Below are positions 28,724 through 36,688 of a DNA stretch of 45,880 bases, in pieces. The stretch lies in assembly GCF_025965075.1 (NCBI RefSeq), contig NZ_JAOPXQ010000011.1:1-45880 (forward strand). The letters are read 5' to 3'. The notes below the pieces were generated by a model, which made no database searches, had not been told where the DNA came from, and saw only the letters and a list, made by a program, of their open reading frames with translations. Source of the DNA: Aeromicrobium sp. (GTDB lineage Bacteria; Actinomycetota; Actinomycetes; Propionibacteriales; Nocardioidaceae). A program made the translations under genes and the position numbers. Every line of letters starts with the position of its first letter. The stretch's first letter is position 1.

Positions 28724-30241
28724 ATGACCACAGCCCCATCTTCGACTCCAGGCTCCACCACACCCGACCCCCGACGCTGGCTCGCGCTCGGCGTCATCGC
28801 CGTCGCCCAGCTCATGATCGTGCTCGACGCCTCGATCGTGAACATCGCGCTGCCCTCGGCGCAGGAGGACCTCGGCATCAGTGATGCCGACCGCCAATGG
28901 GTCGTGACGGCCTACACGCTCGCCTTCGGTGGCCTGCTCCTGCTGGGCGGCCGCATCGCCGACTTCGCCGGGCGCAAACGGATGTTCATCGTCGGCCTGA
29001 TCGGCTTCGCCGCCGCATCCGCCCTCGGCGGCGTCGCGTCGACCGCCGGCCTGTTGTTCGCAGCCCGCGGTCTCCAGGGCGCGTTCGCAGCCCTCCTGGC
29101 ACCTGCTGCGCTGTCGCTGATCTCGGTGACGTTCACCGAGAGCAAGGAACGCGCCACGGCATTCGGCGTGTTCGGCGCGATCTCGGGCGGCGGTGCCGCG
29201 ATCGGGCTGATCGTCGGCGGTGTGCTGACCGAGTACGCCTCGTGGCGCTGGTGCCTCGGGGTTAACGTGCCGATCGCGCTGCTCGCGGCGGCGGCCGCCG
29301 CCCGGGTGGTCCGGGAGAGCAAGGCCCAGGGCAACACCAAGTACGACATCCCGGGCGCGGTCCTGGTGACGCTGGGCCTGACCTCGCTGGTCTACGGCTT
29401 CACCGAGGCGGCGAAGCTCAAGGATCCCGGCAAGAGCACCGAGGTGCTGGGGTGGACCGACAGCAGCACGCTGACCTTCCTCGGCGTGGCCGTCGTCCTG
29501 CTCATCGCGTTCGTGGTCTGGGAGAGCCGCACCAAGCACCCGCTGCTCCCGCTCCGGGTGGCGCTCGACCGCAACCGCGGCGGCTCCTACCTGGTCTTCC
29601 TGTTCGTCGGTGCCGGGCTGTTCGCGATGTTCCTGTTCCTGACCTTCTACTTCCAGCTGACCCTCGGCTACAGCCCGCTGAAGTCGGGCTTCGCCTTCCT
29701 GCCGTTCAGCATCGGGATCATCCTCGGGGCAGGCGTGGTCTCGCAGCTGTTGCCCAGGATCGGTCCCAAGCCGATCATGGTGCCCGGCCTGGTGAGCGCC
29801 TCGATCGGCATGCTGCTGCTGACCCAGGTCACGGCGGACACGTCCTACTGGACCCACGTGCTGCCGGCGATCGTGCTGATGAGCCTCGGCATGGCCGCGG
29901 TCTTCGTCCCGGCGTCCAGCACGGCCCTGATCGGGGTCGGCTCGCACGATGCCGGCGTCGCCAGCGCCCTGCTCAACACCTCGCAGCAGGTCGGCGGATC
30001 GCTCGGCACCGCGCTGCTCAACACGCTGTACGCCGGTGCCGTCACGGCGTACCTGACCGACAACCTGCGCGGGGGCGCCGATCCGAAGGCGGTCCAGGCG
30101 GATGCCTTCGTCCACGGCTACCACGTGGCGTTCTTCTGGGGCGCGATGCTGCTGATCGCCGCCCTGCTCGCCGCGATCGTGCTGGTCACGGCCAAGAAGG
30201 ACGACGTGCCGAGCGAGCCGGGGGTCGGCGCCGCCGTGTGA
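28724..30241 (+). CDS. MFS drug exporter, DHA2/EmrB-QacA family (14 TMS)
   Basis: 505 residues. Signatures: motif D1 LMIVLDASIVNIALPSA in TM1, and motif A GGRIADFAGRKRMFI in loop 2-3. Motif C lies in TM5 (GAISGGGAAIGLIVGGVLT). Late QVGGSLGTALLNT is typical of 14-helix QacA/EmrB proteins. Proton-coupled efflux of lipophilic drugs or dyes is the usual role; the physiological substrate is unknown. Preceded by an AT-richer 122-base region with a TATTC-N10-GAATA dyad, suggesting repressor control by a regulator encoded elsewhere. Converges on the EEP gene with a 10-base gap. Confidence 0.92.
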   Translation: MTTAPSSTPGSTTPDPRRWLALGVIAVAQLMIVLDASIVNIALPSAQEDLGISDADRQWVVTAYTLAFGGLLLLGGRIADFAGRKRMFIVGLIGFAAASALGGVASTAGLLFAARGLQGAFAALLAPAALSLISVTFTESKERATAFGVFGAISGGGAAIGLIVGGVLTEYASWRWCLGVNVPIALLAAAAAARVVRESKAQGNTKYDIPGAVLVTLGLTSLVYGFTEAAKLKDPGKSTEVLGWTDSSTLTFLGVAVVLLIAFVVWESRTKHPLLPLRVALDRNRGGSYLVFLFVGAGLFAMFLFLTFYFQLTLGYSPLKSGFAFLPFSIGIILGAGVVSQLLPRIGPKPIMVPGLVSASIGMLLLTQVTADTSYWTHVLPAIVLMSLGMAAVFVPASSTALIGVGSHDAGVASALLNTSQQVGGSLGTALLNTLYAGAVTAYLTDNLRGGADPKAVQADAFVHGYHVAFFWGAMLLIAALLAAIVLVTAKKDDVPSEPGVGAAV

Positions 30242-30251
30242 GGACCGCGCC

Positions 30252-31013
30252 TCAGTCGGCTCGGATCGCCACGGTGCAGGCCAGGCCGAGGTGGTCCGAG
30301 CTGTCCGGCTCGGTGATCTGGACGCGGCCCTCGAGGGCACTGGCGCGGGGACCGAGGTAGATCGCGTCGAGGTGCTTGCCGCCCTGGCGCGGCGGCTCCC
30401 CGATGGGTCGGTGCGTGTCGTAGCCGACGTTCTCGACCTCGGTCGCGACCCGCCAGTCGGTGTAGCCGGCGGCCTCGAGGATCCCCCGCGGAGTGTCTTC
30501 GCGGACGACGGTGTTGTTGATGTCCCCGGTCAGGATGTCGATGCCGTGCTCGGCACCGAGCTCGGCGAGGCGGCGGCCCTGCACGGCGCGCGACTCGGCG
30601 GCCTTCTCCGGCGTGGTGTGCACCGACGACGACAGGTGGGTCGTCGCGCCGGTCCACTCGACGCCGGACGCGAGGTGCTCGTAGCGGGCGATCGTGACGT
30701 ACCGCTGCTGGCGGGTCCTCGTCCCCAGCGCGACCTCGGTCCAGTCCACCAGGCGGTGGACCGTCGGGTCGCTGTAGACGTCGTTGCACCCGTGCGGCGA
30801 CCGGGCCACGTCCCAGCCCGGGAGGATCTCCGCGAGGCTGCGGCGCTCGGCGCGTCGATTGACCTCCACGAGGAAGTAGACGCTCGCGAGCATCCCGTCG
30901 GGCCCGTTCATCTCCCGCCCGAGCATGACCGCCCGGCCGGGCCAACGGTGGTGCGTGCGGGTCCAGTTGGACCCCAGGACGTTCTTGAGCCCGATCCGGA
31001 ACGTCGCCACCAT
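30252..31013 (-). CDS. Endonuclease/exonuclease/phosphatase (EEP) family protein
   Basis: 253 residues, cytoplasmic. EEP landmarks are FRIGLKNVLGSN at the N-terminus, TGDINNT (the catalytic D-x-N core, about 163-169) and SDHLGLAC (SDH motif, about 239-246). The usual glutamate in the first strands is less clear, and an unusual early segment WPGRAVMLGREMNG replaces part of the canonical start. Members cleave phosphodiester bonds in nucleic acids or lipids, depending on subfamily. ATG 31013 is preceded by TAGCGT and 7 bases, a leaderless start. Divergent from the CPBP locus across a 7-bp inverted repeat. Confidence 0.78.
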   Translation of the reverse strand: MVATFRIGLKNVLGSNWTRTHHRWPGRAVMLGREMNGPDGMLASVYFLVEVNRRAERRSLAEILPGWDVARSPHGCNDVYSDPTVHRLVDWTEVALGTRTRQQRYVTIARYEHLASGVEWTGATTHLSSSVHTTPEKAAESRAVQGRRLAELGAEHGIDILTGDINNTVVREDTPRGILEAAGYTDWRVATEVENVGYDTHRPIGEPPRQGGKHLDAIYLGPRASALEGRVQITEPDSSDHLGLACTVAIRAD

Positions 31014-31020
31014 GGTCGCG

Positions 31021-31074
31021 ACGCTACCGGACGGACCTCGTCGAGCGGCGGTCTCGCCGCGAGACCAGTAGCGT
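31021..31074. promoter_or_regulatory. Divergent promoters flanking a GGTCTCG-CCG-CGAGACC operator
   Basis: Minus-strand TAGCGT (31026-31021) serves the EEP gene at 31013. Plus-strand TAGCGT (31069-31074) serves the 31083 leader frame. Between them a perfect dyad (31050-31056 and 31060-31066) sits 2 bases upstream of the plus -10 and would block both promoters if bound. Confidence 0.5.
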
Positions 31075-31082
31075 CGTGGGTG

Positions 31083-31136
31083 ATGTCCCTGATCCTGCAG
31101 ACCACCCGTCCCCCTCGGCCCGGAGCCGTCCGATGA
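31083..31136 (+). CDS. Possible 17-aa leader peptide coupled to the CPBP gene
   Basis: ATG 31083 is 8 bases after the -10 TAGCGT. The frame encodes MSLILQTTRPPRPGAVR and ends in TGA at 31134-31136, overlapping ATG 31133 of the CPBP gene as ATGA. This is a leaderless upstream reading frame that would deliver ribosomes to the main start, which has no good ribosome site of its own. A proline/arginine-rich end could allow stalling. Alternatively the CPBP gene starts at GTG 31076 in its own frame, only one base after the -10, which is implausible for a leaderless mRNA. Confidence 0.4.
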   Translation: MSLILQTTRPPRPGAVR

Positions 31137-31912
31137 GGCGCGCCTCCCGGCGCACCGACGCCCTCAGGTCCGAACTCCTCGCCGCCGTGCCGAGGGCGCT
31201 CCGCGACAAGGTCGAGCGCGACCACTGGGAGAGCGATGCCGCGTTCCGCCGTCGGCGCCGCGTGGTCGGCGGCGTCAGCGTCCTCGGCGCCGGCATGCTC
31301 GGCACGTCGCTGTCGACCGAGCCGGGCTCGAAGGCGTTCTACGGGATGACGTTGGGCGTCGCCGGGACGTACACTGCGGGCGCCTTCGCCTCCGGGCCGC
31401 TGCACCTGGGCTGGGAGGAGGGCGAGCAGCACCGACTTCGCCGCCCGCTCCTGACGCCGGTCGCGATGGGTGTCGGGGCGTTCGGCCTGTTCTACGGTGC
31501 CGCGCTCGTCGCCCGCAGGATCCCGGTGCTCAACCGCGCGCTGACCGACATCCTCGCCTACGCCGACCAGGGATCGGCGCCGCTGGTGACGCTCACGACC
31601 TTCGCCAACGGTGCCGCCGAGGAGGTCTTCTTCCGTGGCGCGCTGTACGCCGCGGCCGGGACCAACCAGCCCGTCGCGAAGTCGACCGCGGTCTACGCCC
31701 TGGCGACGACAGCCACCCGCAACCCTGCCCTCGTGCTCGCCAGCGGTGTCATGGGGGCGTTGTTCGGCCTGCAACGCCGAGCCACCGGCGGGATCCAGGC
31801 GCCGATGCTGACCCACCTGACGTGGTCAGGCCTGATGCTGCGGTTCATGCCGCCACTGTTCCGCACCCGCGGCAGCACCGAGGTGCAGCAGGGGATGCCC
31901 CCGCAGACCTGA
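31133..31912 (+). CDS. CPBP-family intramembrane protease-like protein
   Basis: 259 residues from ATG 31133. A basic N-terminus of about 40 residues precedes hydrophobic helices. The CPBP (Abi/Rce1) signature appears as NGAAEEVFFRGALYAAAG (about 160-177, EE-x3-R motif), followed by a later helix with ASGVMGALFGLQRRATGG and AQAPMLTHL-type histidine (MLTHLTWSG). These are the glutamate and histidine residues expected at the active site. Family members are membrane metalloproteases or prenyl-protein peptidases; in bacteria some handle bacteriocin immunity. Substrate unknown. Likely regulated by the dyad at 31050-31066 and by the leader frame. Confidence 0.82.
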   Translation: MRRASRRTDALRSELLAAVPRALRDKVERDHWESDAAFRRRRRVVGGVSVLGAGMLGTSLSTEPGSKAFYGMTLGVAGTYTAGAFASGPLHLGWEEGEQHRLRRPLLTPVAMGVGAFGLFYGAALVARRIPVLNRALTDILAYADQGSAPLVTLTTFANGAAEEVFFRGALYAAAGTNQPVAKSTAVYALATTATRNPALVLASGVMGALFGLQRRATGGIQAPMLTHLTWSGLMLRFMPPLFRTRGSTEVQQGMPPQT

Positions 31913-31920
31913 GGCTTGCG

Positions 31921-31926
31921 TACGGT
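31921..31926 (+). promoter_or_regulatory. -10 hexamer TACGGT of a leaderless promoter
   Basis: TACGGT, then 7 bases, then GTG 31934; it begins 9 bases after the CPBP stop codon. Confidence 0.45.
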
Positions 31927-31933
31927 TCGGTGA

Positions 31934-32806
31934 GTGCCTGTCGGCGGCATCGGACACAATGGTTCGGTGCCGTGGCCGACCTGGGAGCAAGCCTTGTCCG
32001 CCTGTCTCATCAGCATCGCTGCGTGGTTGGTCGTCCGTCTGCTGCCCCACAGCCGGATCGGCGACGCGCTGTTGCCGGCGTTCCACGAGCTGGCCCTCAT
32101 CTCGGGGCTCTACGGCGTGTGGCGGCTCGCCCGGATGCTGCCGGTCACCCACGAGGCGGGCGCGCTCGGCCGGGCTCGGGAGATCAACGACTTCCAACAG
32201 GCGTTGCACCTGCCGAGCGAGATCTCGGTCCAGCACCTCGTGGTCCGGCACGACTGGCTGGCCGAGCTCTGCAACGACTACTACGCGATCCTGCACGTCC
32301 CGGCCCTCCTGGTGTTCCTGGTGTGGGCCTTCGTCCGCCACCGCGATGCCTACCCGCACTGGCGCAACGGGCTCGTGGCGGTGACGGCCGGCTGCCTGGT
32401 CATCCGCTTCATCCGGGTCGCTCCGCCGCGCTTCCTCGGCGAGCTGCACTTCGTCGACCTCTCGCAGCAGTACGGGCTGGGCGTCTACGGCCCCGTCGGC
32501 TCCGGGGTGTCGGACCAGTTCGCGGCGATGCCGTCGATCCACGTGGGGTGGGCAGCCGTCGTCGCCCTCGGCACGTTCGCGATGACGCGGAGCCCGTGGC
32601 GCTGGATCGTCCTGCTGCACCTGCCGGTCACGGTCCTCGTCGTTGCGGCGACAGGTCACCACTGGTGGCTCGACGGTGTCGTCGCGGTGCTGCTCCTGCT
32701 CGGCGGACTGGTCCTGGACGGCCGGCTGCGGCGACGCACGACGGCGGCGTCCGAGGACCGTCAGTTCGGCGAGTACGCCCCGACGCCCTGGTACACGCGG
32801 ACGTAG
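31934..32806 (+). CDS. Second AUR1/PAP2-superfamily membrane protein
   Basis: 290 residues from GTG 31934; another GTG at 31967 is an alternative start. About six membrane helices. PAP2 motifs: IRFIRVAPPRFLG, AAMPSIHVGWAAV (catalytic histidine) and ATGHHWWLDGVVAV (H-x3-D). The spacing again fits the PAP2_3/AUR1-like branch and parallels the enzyme at 24727, though overall similarity is low. Probably a lipid phosphatase or head-group transferase acting at the outer membrane face. The C-terminal tail overlaps the 3' end of the convergent GH16 gene by 46 bases. Confidence 0.83.
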   Translation: MPVGGIGHNGSVPWPTWEQALSACLISIAAWLVVRLLPHSRIGDALLPAFHELALISGLYGVWRLARMLPVTHEAGALGRAREINDFQQALHLPSEISVQHLVVRHDWLAELCNDYYAILHVPALLVFLVWAFVRHRDAYPHWRNGLVAVTAGCLVIRFIRVAPPRFLGELHFVDLSQQYGLGVYGPVGSGVSDQFAAMPSIHVGWAAVVALGTFAMTRSPWRWIVLLHLPVTVLVVAATGHHWWLDGVVAVLLLLGGLVLDGRLRRRTTAASEDRQFGEYAPTPWYTRT

Positions 32807-34260
32807 TCGACCAGGTAGTGGAAGTCCTGGCGGGTGTGCGCGTCGTCGGCCCAGCCCCAGTACTTCGAGCCGATCTGCATGTTGAGCCGGATGTGGAACG
32901 TGTCGTCGAACGACGGGCCGGTGAAGTACGACCGGGTGGCCGGATCGGTGAAGTCGACGAAGCCGACGGTCCTGCCGTCGTACAGGTAGCGCAGGCACGT
33001 CGGCGACCAGTTGACCGCGTATCGGTGCCAGCCCTGCCAGATCTTGTCGGTCCCGACGTCGGCCCGGCCGTGCGTCTGCTGCTTCTCGATGCCGGTCATG
33101 GAGCCCTCGGCGGTGTCGGCCCAGCTGTTCCACTCGTACGAGCTCGACGGGTCGAACGACCGGATCGTCGGTCCGCCGTACGACTCCATGGGGTCGATCT
33201 CGCCGGCCCGGTGGTCCGCGCGCAGCCAGAACGCCGGCCAGATCCCGCGCGACATCGTCGCCTCCGACGGCACCCACGCGCGTACCTCGAAGTATCCGTA
33301 CTTCTGGCCGAACCGGTCTCCGGCGGCGTTGCCGTAGCCGGCCGTGTCGATGCTGTCGACGTATCCGGTCGAGTAGTCACGGATCGTGTTCTCTCCGGGG
33401 TAGAGCGCGTTCGCGTTGCTCCGGTACGCCGCGGGGTCCAGCTTGCGCCCGGCGATGTCCAGGACGCCGTCGGTGCCCTCCTGGGGGTGGACCGAGACGT
33501 TGTCCCTGGAGATCCAAGCCTGGTCCTGGTTGAGGAACGTGTCGTCGCGGACCCGCCACCTGCGCGGGTCGAGGGTGCCGGTGTCGAACTCGTCGGCGAA
33601 CGTCAGCACGCCTTGGTCCGGATCGGAGTAGTCGAGGTCGCGGCACGCGGCCGGGGTGCCGGTCGGCGGGTCGGTCGGTCCGGTTCCGCCCTCGGGCCGG
33701 GTCACGGACACGTCGACCGAGCTGACTCGCAGGAAGTTCTTGCGGCTGACCCGCGTGGCGCTGGCCTCCAGCCGCAGGTGGCTGCCGGGTCGCTGGGTCC
33801 GCATCGTCACCCGGAGGGTCCGCCACGCACGGCTCGACGGCACGACGCTGGCGGACCGGCTCGCCACCGTGCGTCCGTCGTTGACCTCGACGACGCGCAG
33901 CCGGAGCCGGCGGCCGGGCTGCGAGGTCTTGACCCGGGCCGTGACCAGCGCCGTCGAGCCCGCCACCGGCACGCTGATCGCCGAGGAGGCGGAGCGCAGC
34001 GCGATCGACTTGCGACCGCCCGACCGCCGCGGGGTGACCTGACCGGCAAGCTTTCCACCGGTGACCTTCACGGCGCTGACGCGCGCGTTGGCGGAGGGCT
34101 TCCAGGTGTGTGCGGCGGCTTGGAAGACCTCCGGCCCGGGGCCCGCCGTGCTCGGTGCGTCGGAGGCGTCGGCTCCCGAGACGGTCGCGAGGACGACGCA
34201 GCACACCACGAGGCCCACGACGGCTCGGGCGCGGCCCGGCAGGCCCGACGATCTCTTCAC
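32761..34260 (-). CDS. Secreted glycoside hydrolase family 16 enzyme
   Basis: 499 residues from GTG 34260. The signal peptide (KRSSGLPGRARAVVGLVVCC...) ends near residue 31 (GADA). Residues about 40-190 are a beta-rich, lysine/arginine-containing region that looks like a carbohydrate-binding or jelly-roll module. The GH16 domain starts near 215 (LTFADEFDTGTLDPRRW). Its catalytic motif GEIDPMES gives nucleophile E354, D356 and acid/base E359. Typical substrates are beta-1,3- or beta-1,3-1,4-glucans, but this branch (with YGYFEVRAWVPSE and FHIRLNMQIG) also contains enzymes on other polymers. Start is leaderless: TACGGT and 6 bases upstream. An in-frame upstream ATG at 34305 is out of place relative to that promoter. 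Confidence 0.88.
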   Translation of the reverse strand: MKRSSGLPGRARAVVGLVVCCVVLATVSGADASDAPSTAGPGPEVFQAAAHTWKPSANARVSAVKVTGGKLAGQVTPRRSGGRKSIALRSASSAISVPVAGSTALVTARVKTSQPGRRLRLRVVEVNDGRTVASRSASVVPSSRAWRTLRVTMRTQRPGSHLRLEASATRVSRKNFLRVSSVDVSVTRPEGGTGPTDPPTGTPAACRDLDYSDPDQGVLTFADEFDTGTLDPRRWRVRDDTFLNQDQAWISRDNVSVHPQEGTDGVLDIAGRKLDPAAYRSNANALYPGENTIRDYSTGYVDSIDTAGYGNAAGDRFGQKYGYFEVRAWVPSEATMSRGIWPAFWLRADHRAGEIDPMESYGGPTIRSFDPSSSYEWNSWADTAEGSMTGIEKQQTHGRADVGTDKIWQGWHRYAVNWSPTCLRYLYDGRTVGFVDFTDPATRSYFTGPSFDDTFHIRLNMQIGSKYWGWADDAHTRQDFHYLVDYVRVYQGVGAYSPN

Positions 34261-34266
34261 GTGTCC

Positions 34267-34272
34267 ACCGTA
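34267..34272 (-). promoter_or_regulatory. -10 hexamer TACGGT of the GH16 gene
   Basis: Minus-strand TACGGT followed by six bases and GTG 34260. The region 34273-34371 up to the VWA stop is otherwise non-coding, with a short A-rich patch (CACAAAAAATC) that could be an UP-like or terminator tract. Confidence 0.5.
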
Positions 34273-34371
34273 GGGCCAGGAAACCTCTGTCGTCCCACGG
34301 GCCACAAAAAATCATGACAGCGTGTCAAGGCCGGGGACGGTGGCCCGACGCAGCGGTGTGCCGGGGCCGCG

Positions 34372-35784
34372 TCACACCGGGAGGAGCCGGGTGATGAACC
34401 TGGTGAGCTGGTCGACGTTGCAGCACTCATGCATCTCGACGACCTCGGCGTACAGCGGCGCGACCGAGTCGCCCAGGCCCCACCGCATCGACGCCTCGGG
34501 GTTGAGCCAGAACGTCCGCCGGGCGCGCTGGCTGATCTCGTGCAGCGCCGAGAGGTTGGGGTCCTGATTGTTGTTGCGGGCGTCGCCGAGGATCAGGACC
34601 GCGGTGCGCGGACCGATCGCGGACATGTGGTCGGCGTGGAAGTCGGCGAACGCCTCGCCGTAGTCGCTGCTGGTGTGCCACTTCGTGATGTGGGCGTCCC
34701 TCGCGATGCGGGCGGCCAGGTCGTCACTGTCCTCCTTGACCATGTCGGTCACCTCGTCCATCGCGTTGACGAAGGCGAAGACACGCACCTTGCTGAACTG
34801 GCTGCTGAGCGCCTGCACCAGGTGCATCGTGAAGCTCGAGAACCCCGAGACCGATCCCGACACGTCGCACAGCAGGACGAGCTCGGGCCGCGACGGGTGG
34901 GGCTTGGCGAGGACGGGGTGCATCGGGACCCCGCCGGTGGACATCGAGCGCCGCAGCGTGCGGCGGATGTCGATGCGTCCACGGCTCGCCTTGCGTCGTC
35001 GGGCCGCGAGCCGCGTCGCGAGCTTGCGCGACAGGGGCTTGACGGTGCGGGCCAGCTCCTCGAGCTGCTGCTTGCTGGCGCTCAGGAAGTCGATCCGGTC
35101 GCTGCCGGTGCGGACCGCGTGCCGGGTCACGACGTCACGGCCGCGGATCTCGGCGGTCCGGCGTCTCGCCTCGCTCGCGACCATCGCCCGGAACCGTTCG
35201 ACGTTCTGCCGGATCTCGTCGCGCTCGAGACGATCGGTGAACTCGCCACCGGAGCCCTGGCCGAAGCCCTGGCCCTGGCCACCGCCGCCCTGGCCCCGTT
35301 GCTCCAGGGCCTGCACGACCAGTGTCTGCGGGCGCAGGCGCTCCAGCGTCTGGTAGGCGGAGAACGCGCCCGACGCCGTGGCCGGCGTGCCGACCTGGCC
35401 GAGCAGGTCGACCGCGATCTCGGCGACCTGGTCGAGCGTGCGCAGGTCGTTCTCGGCCAGCGCCATGGCAAGCAGGTCTCGCAGATCCTCGAGATCGAAG
35501 TCCTCGTCGGTCTCCAGCGCCGACTGGGGCGTGCCGATCCCCGCGGGGAAGTAGATGTCGAACGTCATGTCGAAGACGTCGCGCTGACCCCCTCGACGTA
35601 CCAGCGCCGCGGCCAGGCCCTCCCGCAGCTGCGCGCGGTCGCTCAGCCCGAGGACCTCGATCACCGCCGCCGCGTCCACGGTCTCGCTGGTGCCGGCGGG
35701 GATGCCCTTGCTGCGCAGTGCCGTGACCAGCTCGACGAGCCGCCCGGCGAGATCCTGCCCCTGTGGCGCGGGTCCTGGGCTCAT
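34372..35784 (-). CDS. CoxE-like VWA-domain protein
   Basis: 470 residues. The N-terminal 200 residues are helical (RLVELVTALRSKGIPAGTSE is the usual CoxE entry), with a glycine/glutamine-rich linker (EQRGQGGGGQGQGFGQGSGG) near 165-184. The C-terminal VWA domain has MIDAS LLCDVSGSVSGF (about 310-321), a T in HTSSDYGEAF and D in LILGDARNNN. CoxE-type proteins work with a MoxR-type AAA+ ATPase to insert or activate a metalloenzyme, classically CO dehydrogenase, although none is encoded here. The ATPase gene lies 7 bases upstream. An 11-base tandem repeat (GTCATGAGCCC) spans the ATPase stop and this start. Confidence 0.88.
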   Translation of the reverse strand: MSPGPAPQGQDLAGRLVELVTALRSKGIPAGTSETVDAAAVIEVLGLSDRAQLREGLAAALVRRGGQRDVFDMTFDIYFPAGIGTPQSALETDEDFDLEDLRDLLAMALAENDLRTLDQVAEIAVDLLGQVGTPATASGAFSAYQTLERLRPQTLVVQALEQRGQGGGGQGQGFGQGSGGEFTDRLERDEIRQNVERFRAMVASEARRRTAEIRGRDVVTRHAVRTGSDRIDFLSASKQQLEELARTVKPLSRKLATRLAARRRKASRGRIDIRRTLRRSMSTGGVPMHPVLAKPHPSRPELVLLCDVSGSVSGFSSFTMHLVQALSSQFSKVRVFAFVNAMDEVTDMVKEDSDDLAARIARDAHITKWHTSSDYGEAFADFHADHMSAIGPRTAVLILGDARNNNQDPNLSALHEISQRARRTFWLNPEASMRWGLGDSVAPLYAEVVEMHECCNVDQLTRFITRLLPV

Positions 35785-35791
35785 GACGGGC

Positions 35792-36673
35792 TCATGACTG
35801 GCTCAGGACCTCGTCCAGGTCGAGCCGGGTGCGAGCCTTCTCCAGGTCGTCCTGGTGCTTGAGGATCACGCCGAGGCTCTCCTTGACGACGTCGTCGTCC
35901 AGGATGTCGGCGCCCAGCGCCACGAGCGTCCGGGCCCAGTCGATCGTCTCGGAGACGGATGGGGCCTTGCGCAGCGGCATGGCCCGCAGCGCGTTGATGA
36001 CCCGCACGAGGGACTCACCCAGTGTCGCGTCGAGCTCGGGGACCTTGAGCCGGACGATCTCCTGCTCGAGCTCGGCCTCGGGGAAGTCGACGTGGAGGAA
36101 CAGGCACCGGCGTCGCAGGGCCTCCGACAGCTCGCGCGTCGCGTTGGAGGTGAGGACGACGAACGGGCGGTGCCGCGCCGTGATCGTGCCGAGCTCGGGG
36201 ACCGTCACCTGGAACTCGCCGAGGACCTCGAGCAGGAGACCCTCGATCTCGACGTCGGCCTTGTCGGTCTCGTCGACCAGCAGCACCGTCGGGACCTCGC
36301 TGCGGATCGCCGTGAGGAGCGGGCGGGGGAGCAGGAACTCCTCCGAGAAGATGTCATTGCGCGCCTCGTCCCACGACTCGCCCTGGCCGGCCGTGATCCG
36401 CAGGAGCTGCTTGGCGTGGTTCCACTCGTACAGGGCCCGCGCCTCGTCGACGCCCTCGTAGCACTGCAGGCGGATCAGCTCGGCGCCGCACGACTCCGCG
36501 ACGGCGCTCGACAGGGCGGTCTTGCCGACGCCCGCCGGGCCCTCCACGAGCAGGGGCTTGCCGAGCTCGCTGGCGAGGAAGACGGTGGTCGCGATCGCGT
36601 CCGACGCGAGGTAGCCCGCGGAGGCGAGCTTGATCTTGACGTCGTGGATCGAGTCGAACGGCATGGTGCGCAT
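35792..36673 (-). CDS. MoxR-type AAA+ ATPase
   Basis: 293 residues from ATG 36673; ATG 36664 is the alternative. Walker A is LVEGPAGVGKTAL (about 42-54), Walker B LLVDETDKAD (about 113-122), sensor 1 VVLTSNATRELS and arginine-finger region RRRCLFLHVDFPEAE. The C-terminal lid is helical (SVSETIDWARTLVALG). All are standard for MoxR-family ATPases. Paired with the CoxE-like VWA gene 7 bases downstream as a chaperone/maturation module. CATCAT plus 7 bases precedes the ATG, suggesting a leaderless mRNA. Divergent from the SRPBCC gene with only 15 bases between starts, so the promoters overlap. Confidence 0.9.
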   Translation of the reverse strand: MRTMPFDSIHDVKIKLASAGYLASDAIATTVFLASELGKPLLVEGPAGVGKTALSSAVAESCGAELIRLQCYEGVDEARALYEWNHAKQLLRITAGQGESWDEARNDIFSEEFLLPRPLLTAIRSEVPTVLLVDETDKADVEIEGLLLEVLGEFQVTVPELGTITARHRPFVVLTSNATRELSEALRRRCLFLHVDFPEAELEQEIVRLKVPELDATLGESLVRVINALRAMPLRKAPSVSETIDWARTLVALGADILDDDVVKESLGVILKHQDDLEKARTRLDLDEVLSQS

Positions 36674-36676
36674 GCC

Positions 36677-36682
36677 TACGAT
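36677..36682 (+). promoter_or_regulatory. -10 hexamer TACGAT of the SRPBCC gene
   Basis: TACGAT, six bases, then GTG 36689. It overlaps the start region of the opposite MoxR gene, whose own -10-like CATCAT is at 36686-36681. Confidence 0.5.
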
Positions 36683-36688
36683 GATGCC

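Noticed and set aside
35778-35800. 11-base tandem repeat at the MoxR/VWA junction
   Set aside because: Real but too short to mean more than local slippage around a stop/start pair; mentioned only with the gene.
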